NCBI GenBank assembly: GCA_003586115.2
Contig: QVOM02000115.1
Span: 10,306,621 to 10,370,620, forward strand
From: Salvator merianae
Lineage: Eukaryota > Chordata > Lepidosauria > Squamata > Teiidae
Length of the DNA stretch: 64,000 bases
Direction of reading: 5' to 3'
The notes below the pieces were generated by a model. It saw nothing but the letters and a program-made list of their open reading frames with translations. It did no database searches and had not been told where the DNA came from. This document shows, in pieces, positions 59,756-64,000 of the stretch (the first letter of the stretch is position 1; each line of letters opens with the position of its first letter). Made by a program: the position numbers and the translations under genes.

Positions 59756-61454
59756 GGCTTCTGGAAAGTTGGCCGAATGTAGTTGCTGAGAGGAATTTTT
59801 CCTCTGAGCAAACCACAATGTGAGGAGACAGAGGGGGGAGTCCAAACCCTCTCTGTCAGAAGATTTCATCTCCCTGAGTGACAGGGAGGTGGAAGGGTTC
59901 CTCATTAGAGCTCCAAACAAGTCTCCCCCCCAGCGGGGGAAACGAGAGATTCACAGCAACCAGCGTACGGGAGGAGATAAAAGGAGTTGGAGGAAATTTA
60001 TCGACATTCCCGAGTCACATTGTGTGTCGTCTTTATAGACAGTAAGTTCAGCCAATCCTCTTTTAATTTACGAAGATACTAAACCTAAGATAAATATTAA
60101 GAAAAGGAAAAAAAGAAAAAAAAAAAACCCTCTACAATTACAGCTTGGATAATGTATGCCGAAAGTTCAAACACCGTAATTCAGCAAGTTACTAAAATAT
60201 TTGCAAAGGTTGTTAATCCTTAGATAAATCATTCAAAGTTTTGTTCTCGGATGCGCTGGGGCTTTCAGTGTCTCATTAAAATATATTTGAACTGTTTCTT
60301 ATCAGCTAAGAGAAACAAGCAGCGAAGAGAAATGTTGGAAGTTTCGCTTTAACGGAGGGAAGAAAAAAAAAATGCTTTTTACAGTGAATGACCATTAGAG
60401 GGCTTCTTCAGAGAACTAAGTTACAAATTACGAGTGTTGAGAAACTTGTATTCGAAGATTGAAATATGGCAAGAAAAAAAATTGAAATGAGAAAAAGATT
60501 AACAGCCAAAAGAACAGATGAGTCTTGCAATCAGATTCAATTCTTAAAAAACTGGACTTTATTTTTCAGAAATTGCGCAGTTCCTTTGAGATTCAGGAGC
60601 TTGCTTTTGAGAGAGTAAGACAAGACCTTAAGAATGAAATAGGTGCTGTACACACTGAACTTCATGAAACAAAGGATAAGGCTTTGAAACTGGATGATTT
60701 TAAGGAAGAAATTCCTTAGACAAAATTTATGGCTCAAAAAATACCAAATCAAATAGAGGCATATGAACCTACTGCAGACAAAGTGTCAAGGGATGTAATG
60801 GCGTTGTGTGGAAAAATACAAGGGATGTGGGGGGGAGACAGCTTGAGTCATTACTGCTGGCAACAGTTCAAAGTTCTATTTTCTCACTGAAGGAAGCCTT
60901 GGGAAAAATCTTGCAAGGGAGGAAGGAACATATGAGGCGAATAGTAAAGGAAGTAATCTTTATTTGGAATCAGCAAAGACTCAGGCTGAAATCTGTGAAT
61001 AAGATGCAAAGTTTTTGGTTCAAACACGGTAAGGACTGGCAGAAAAGGAAAAAATAAAAACAAAAAATGAAGGAGTCAGAAGGGAAAACTTAGGAAGTGG
61101 CTTAGCAGAATAATGGGCAGAAGCCAAATTACTGAAAGACTGATATGAGAAGAAGATTTTGAGAGCTTGCTGAGATCAGATAAATAAAATAATTCATGGA
61201 AAAATAAGACAGTGGATGGATTTTTGTGAAAACTGGAAACCCTCTATTGAACTTTTGCAAGATTTGGAAAGTGGACTTGGAAAAGGGACTGGTGTTTGCT
61301 GGAGAAAAGAGAAGAGAAAAGAAGATTATTGGTTGAAGAAAGGAATTGGGGGGGTTGGGGGGTATGAAATATAGAAGAAATCTGGGAAGTCGGTAGTTAA
61401 GAATGTTAGTTGACGTATTATGAATTATTTAGTGTAATTTTATATATATATATA
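59756..61454 (+). mobile_element. Internally deleted L1-like LINE with 13-bp TSD
   Basis: The insert is flanked by AAATTGAACTGGA (59743-59755) and AAATTGAGCTGGA (61455-61467), a 13-bp target duplication with one change. It contains a purine-rich 5' leader, an ORF1-like start (60466) and, after a large deletion, a segment reading like the end of ORF2 (61140-61380, with an NWKPLLNF-like stretch). It ends in an AT-rich tail. TSD length and ORF1 style fit L1-type elements. By length, about 1.7 kb of an expected 6 kb or more remains. Confidence 0.65.
60466..60840 (+). pseudogene. L1-like ORF1 fragment (coiled-coil protein)
   Basis: A start at 60466 gives a basic N-terminus, MARKKIEMRKRLTAKRTDES. 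A frame change near 60525 then leads into SILKKLDFIFQKL and a leucine-rich, charged helix running through RVRQDLKNEIG and ELHETKDKALKLDDF. It stops at 60717-60719, after which weak homologous-looking frame continues. A basic start followed by a coiled coil is the layout of L1 ORF1 proteins, which trimerise and bind element RNA. The RNA-binding domains are gone. The name rests on layout. Confidence 0.5.
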
Positions 61455-61456
61455 AA
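61442..61456. repeat. (TA)n tail of the L1-like insert
   Basis: A short TATATA tract directly before the right TSD. Confidence 0.8.
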
Positions 61457-61579
61457 ATTGAGCTGGACAGGGGCTGGTTTGGTATTATTTCAAACACTTT
61501 TATTTGAACAGTAATGTGTTCAGTTCAATTCAAACACTTTTGAACCATGATCAAACAGGGTGTGTTCACTTGGTTCACA

Positions 61580-61961
61580 GAATCATAGAATCATAGAGTT
61601 GGAAGGGACCTCCAGGGTCATCGAGTCCAACCCCCTGCTCAATGCAGGATTCACTAAAGCATCCCAGACAGATATCTGTCCAGCCTTTCCCTGAAGATCT
61701 CCAGTGAAGGAGACCCCACCACCTCCTGTGGTAACCTGTTCCAGTGACTGATTGCCCTTATGGTCAGAAAGTTTTTCCTAATATCTAGCTTGTATCTGCT
61801 CCCTTGAAGTTTCATCCCATTGTTTCTAGTCCTTCCTTCTTGTGCAACTGAGAATAGGGCCAATCCTTCTGCACTGTGACAGCCCTTCAGATACTTGAAA
61901 ACAGCTATCATATCTCCTCTCAGTCTTCTCTTCTGCAGGCTAAACATTCCTAGGTCCTTTA
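61580..61961 (-). mobile_element. 5'-truncated CR1 fragment
   Basis: On the minus strand this is nearly identical to the last 380 bases of the 23.8-kb CR1. It covers the ORF2 tail from [15 protein letters not shown] to the stop, then the 3' UTR and the ATTCTATG octamers at 61580-61600. It is inserted in TTTGAAC-rich hAT DNA. Only the C-terminal ~100 codons remain, and they stay open. Confidence 0.93.
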
Positions 61962-62078
61962 CATTCCTAGAACCCTCCTTTGTTTGGTTCAAAGATGAAC
62001 CATTTTCAAAAAAACCAGGATGTTTGGTTTGAACTCAAACTTTTTGAACTCTGCTCAAACCAGTTTGCCACATCTCTA

Positions 62079-63615
62079 CCTGTCAGATCCAAAACTGACT
62101 TTGGTAGACAATACTTCCCTTTGTGGAGAAGCACACTCCTTACAGTGATAATTTGATTTCACAAATATTTGATTTCACAAATATTAATTTATTGAACAGT
62201 CATTTAAACTCTTCACTGGAATATAGTAGGCTCATGCAATTCACAGTGAAAGATCACAACTCTTGAAAACTATTTATTTCTCTATGAAATCCCTGCACTG
62301 TGCAACTTCACTCCAGGTTTCAGCTATATTTGTAGCATTGGCCTGTTAACTGATTGAGAACTGCATTGATTGCTTGTTGTGCATATTTCAAAAGTTAGGC
62401 TGGATTTATGCTTTTCTCTATCTTATTTATTGCAAGTTACCCTCATTTCCTTTATAAGTTTTGTGGTTCTCAGCACAGGTGACAACATTTGCTAAAATGA
62501 TATAAAATATGGATAAAATCAATTTAAAAAAAATCATTAAATAAAAATATAATTTGAATATATCCCTGCATTCCTGCATGACTAGAAAATTGAAGCAATT
62601 CCAGGTGACAAAGCTGGAGCTGCAAGCAGTGTAAGTTCTGATGAGCTGACAGGCCAAAAACATATCCTGGGAAAGATGGCAAACAGTTCTTTAAACCACA
62701 GTGTTAAGGAGGCTTTGGGGAAAGCTCTGTAGGCCGAGTTCCATGATGAGCCCCCAAGTGACAATCAGATTGTTAGGAAGACAAAACCTTGGCACAAAAG
62801 CATGTTTACTTCTGCTCAGAAGGGGGCTTCTGGCAGCAGCCCAGACCTCCCCCATAGCACATGATGTTATAGAAATGTCCTCAGGCTTTTTTATCTCATT
62901 CTCCAGAAGGAACCCTTTTTGAATCCCCTGTGACAGTGTGTAATGGAAGTGCCCCCTGGTTGCCCCAGTGTTGCCCTTTTCCCCACTTGTGCATATAATC
63001 TTACATTCAGCTGAATGTACAAAAGAATCAGCAAAACACATCACTTTTCCTCAAATTACTGGGTCAGTATCATGAATTTCGGATGAAAACACTGCTTCTT
63101 ACTAGATCTTATACAGCAGGGTGCCTGCTGTATTCAAGTGGTTTTTACTCAATTTGTTGTAATGAATAAAGGAAACAAGTAAAGCACTTATTACAATGTT
63201 ATTTATGATAATTTAAATTGAAAATTACATCCTTGTAGATGAACCCAAGCAGCTGGGATGTGCTGAGAATGAAGTAGAATTATAGAGGTGAATGTGGTTT
63301 GTAGCTGCTTTTAAACAAGAATATAGTATCTTCCCTTTTGTTCTTGATCCCTTAAGAATCTCAGCAGACAAGCTGATCATATTCTCACAAGCCGTTTATG
63401 TGCCACATGCCTCAGAAGATGATGTTTTATGCTGACCATTTTGTAACTAGTCAGCTTTAGTATACTTTGGGGAAAATATTAGTATTCTTTGGAAAGGGTT
63501 TTGTTTCAAGCAATACGTTGGATTTTATGGATGGTGCTCTTCCAGCTCTCAAAGCTTAAAAGAAGAGCAATGCAGAAAGAATGACTTCAGTGGGGAAAAT
63601 GATGCACGCAGAAGG

Positions 63616-63655
<40 letters not shown>

Positions 63656-64000
63656 TCCATTTTCATAGGGAGATATTAAAAGCAATCAGATATCAGACTT
63701 GATTGTGAACTACCAGTCATAGTGCTTGTACTTCACAAGTCTGCCAGGACGATAATCACATATATTAGATCTGGTGCACGGGAATCACCTTTGGATTACA
63801 AAATAATGACCTACACAGTTGAAAAAATTGAATTAAAAAGTTGTCATACTTTTTAAGATAAACTCACGAATACTGGTTTGATTTCTTGTAATGTTGGATG
63901 ATGGTGGCCCATATCACAGCTTTGGTGGTGGGGGCAGTATTGCAAGATTGTTTTTCACATCACTGGTTGTTTTGTAGGATTGTCTGTAGTAAAGAAAAGG
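62079..64000. other. Unassigned terminal stretch
   Basis: No recognised gene. A 117-codon minus-strand frame at 62691-63044 has no motif. A (CA)n tract lies at 63616-63653. Confidence 0.4.
63616..63653. repeat. (CA)n microsatellite
   Basis: About 18 CA units. Confidence 0.97.

Larger units (their letters stand above)
59713..62078. mobile_element. Old hAT-type element with two nested LINE insertions
   Basis: The left end is TAGAGCTGTGCATGAACA at 59713. The right end is GCCACATCTCTA at 62067-62078. The flanking octamers TCTGTGAG and CCTGTCAG match at 6 of 8 positions, a decayed hAT TSD. The element's own DNA is TTTGAAC/TTCAAAC-rich, like the 13.5-kb relic. Its DNA is split by an L1-like LINE (59756-61454) and a CR1 fragment (61580-61961). 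Without them it would be only about 280 bp, similar in size to 5299-5657. Confidence 0.75.

Noticed and set aside
1..64000. tRNA, rRNA or snRNA genes and endogenous retroviral genes
   Set aside because: I looked for tRNA box A/B patterns and for retroviral gag-pol motifs and saw none. The only reverse transcriptase motifs belong to CR1 and L2 LINEs.

Overview
The window looks like repeat-rich, gene-poor nuclear DNA from an amniote, most likely a squamate reptile. The grounds are a nearly full-length CR1 LINE of the sauropsid type, an older L2 LINE with the reptilian AAATA-type 3' tail, many GATA/TATC microsatellites, and several families of short CpG-rich hAT-like and GGGCC-ended inverted-repeat transposons in an AT-rich, CpG-poor background. 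There is no prokaryotic organisation, and no host protein-coding gene can be assigned with confidence. One short open segment with a textbook splice donor (3079-3221) is a candidate exon I cannot identify.

Layout. 1-5.3 kb: a partial MITE, GATA/TATC/CATC and TTTC microsatellites, and the candidate exon. 5.3-6.2 kb: two short hAT-type elements, each with a perfect 8-bp target-site duplication (TSD). 6.2-10 kb: old GGGCC-type MITEs and a pair of direct repeats. 10.7-12.6 kb: a degenerate L2 LINE interrupted by a GC-rich hAT-like insertion. 13-18.5 kb: more MITEs, including one inserted inside another at 15.9-16.7 kb, and a second copy of the GC-rich 5.9-kb hAT element at 17.6 kb. 19.6 kb: a worn CR1 fragment. 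22.6-23.8 kb: a 1.1-kb CpG-rich hAT-type element with a perfect 8-bp TSD. 23.8-27.8 kb: a nearly complete CR1 on the minus strand, with zinc-knuckle and SGNH-esterase ORF1, endonuclease, reverse transcriptase and 3' octamer repeat, broken by a few stops and frameshifts. 28.8-46 kb: further MITEs, microsatellites and unassigned DNA. 46.6-47.7 kb: another 1.1-kb hAT-type element with a perfect 8-bp TSD, containing a near-perfect 100-bp-arm inverted repeat. 50.7-51.2 kb: a MITE with a CAA TSD. 54.2-54.9 kb: an L2 3' end. 57.5 kb: an isolated 87-nt hairpin. 58.6-59 kb: a CR1 3' end. 59.7-62.1 kb: three elements in one, an old hAT-like element carrying a deleted L1-like LINE with 13-bp flanking repeats plus a CR1 tail. 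The last 2 kb are unassigned.

Almost everything recognisable is mobile DNA. The only autonomous machinery visible belongs to the LINEs, and all of it is broken. The hAT-like and GGGCC elements encode no recognisable transposase and must have been moved in trans. Family names are from recognition by eye. Boundaries given to the base rest on visible terminal repeats and duplications; the others are approximate.
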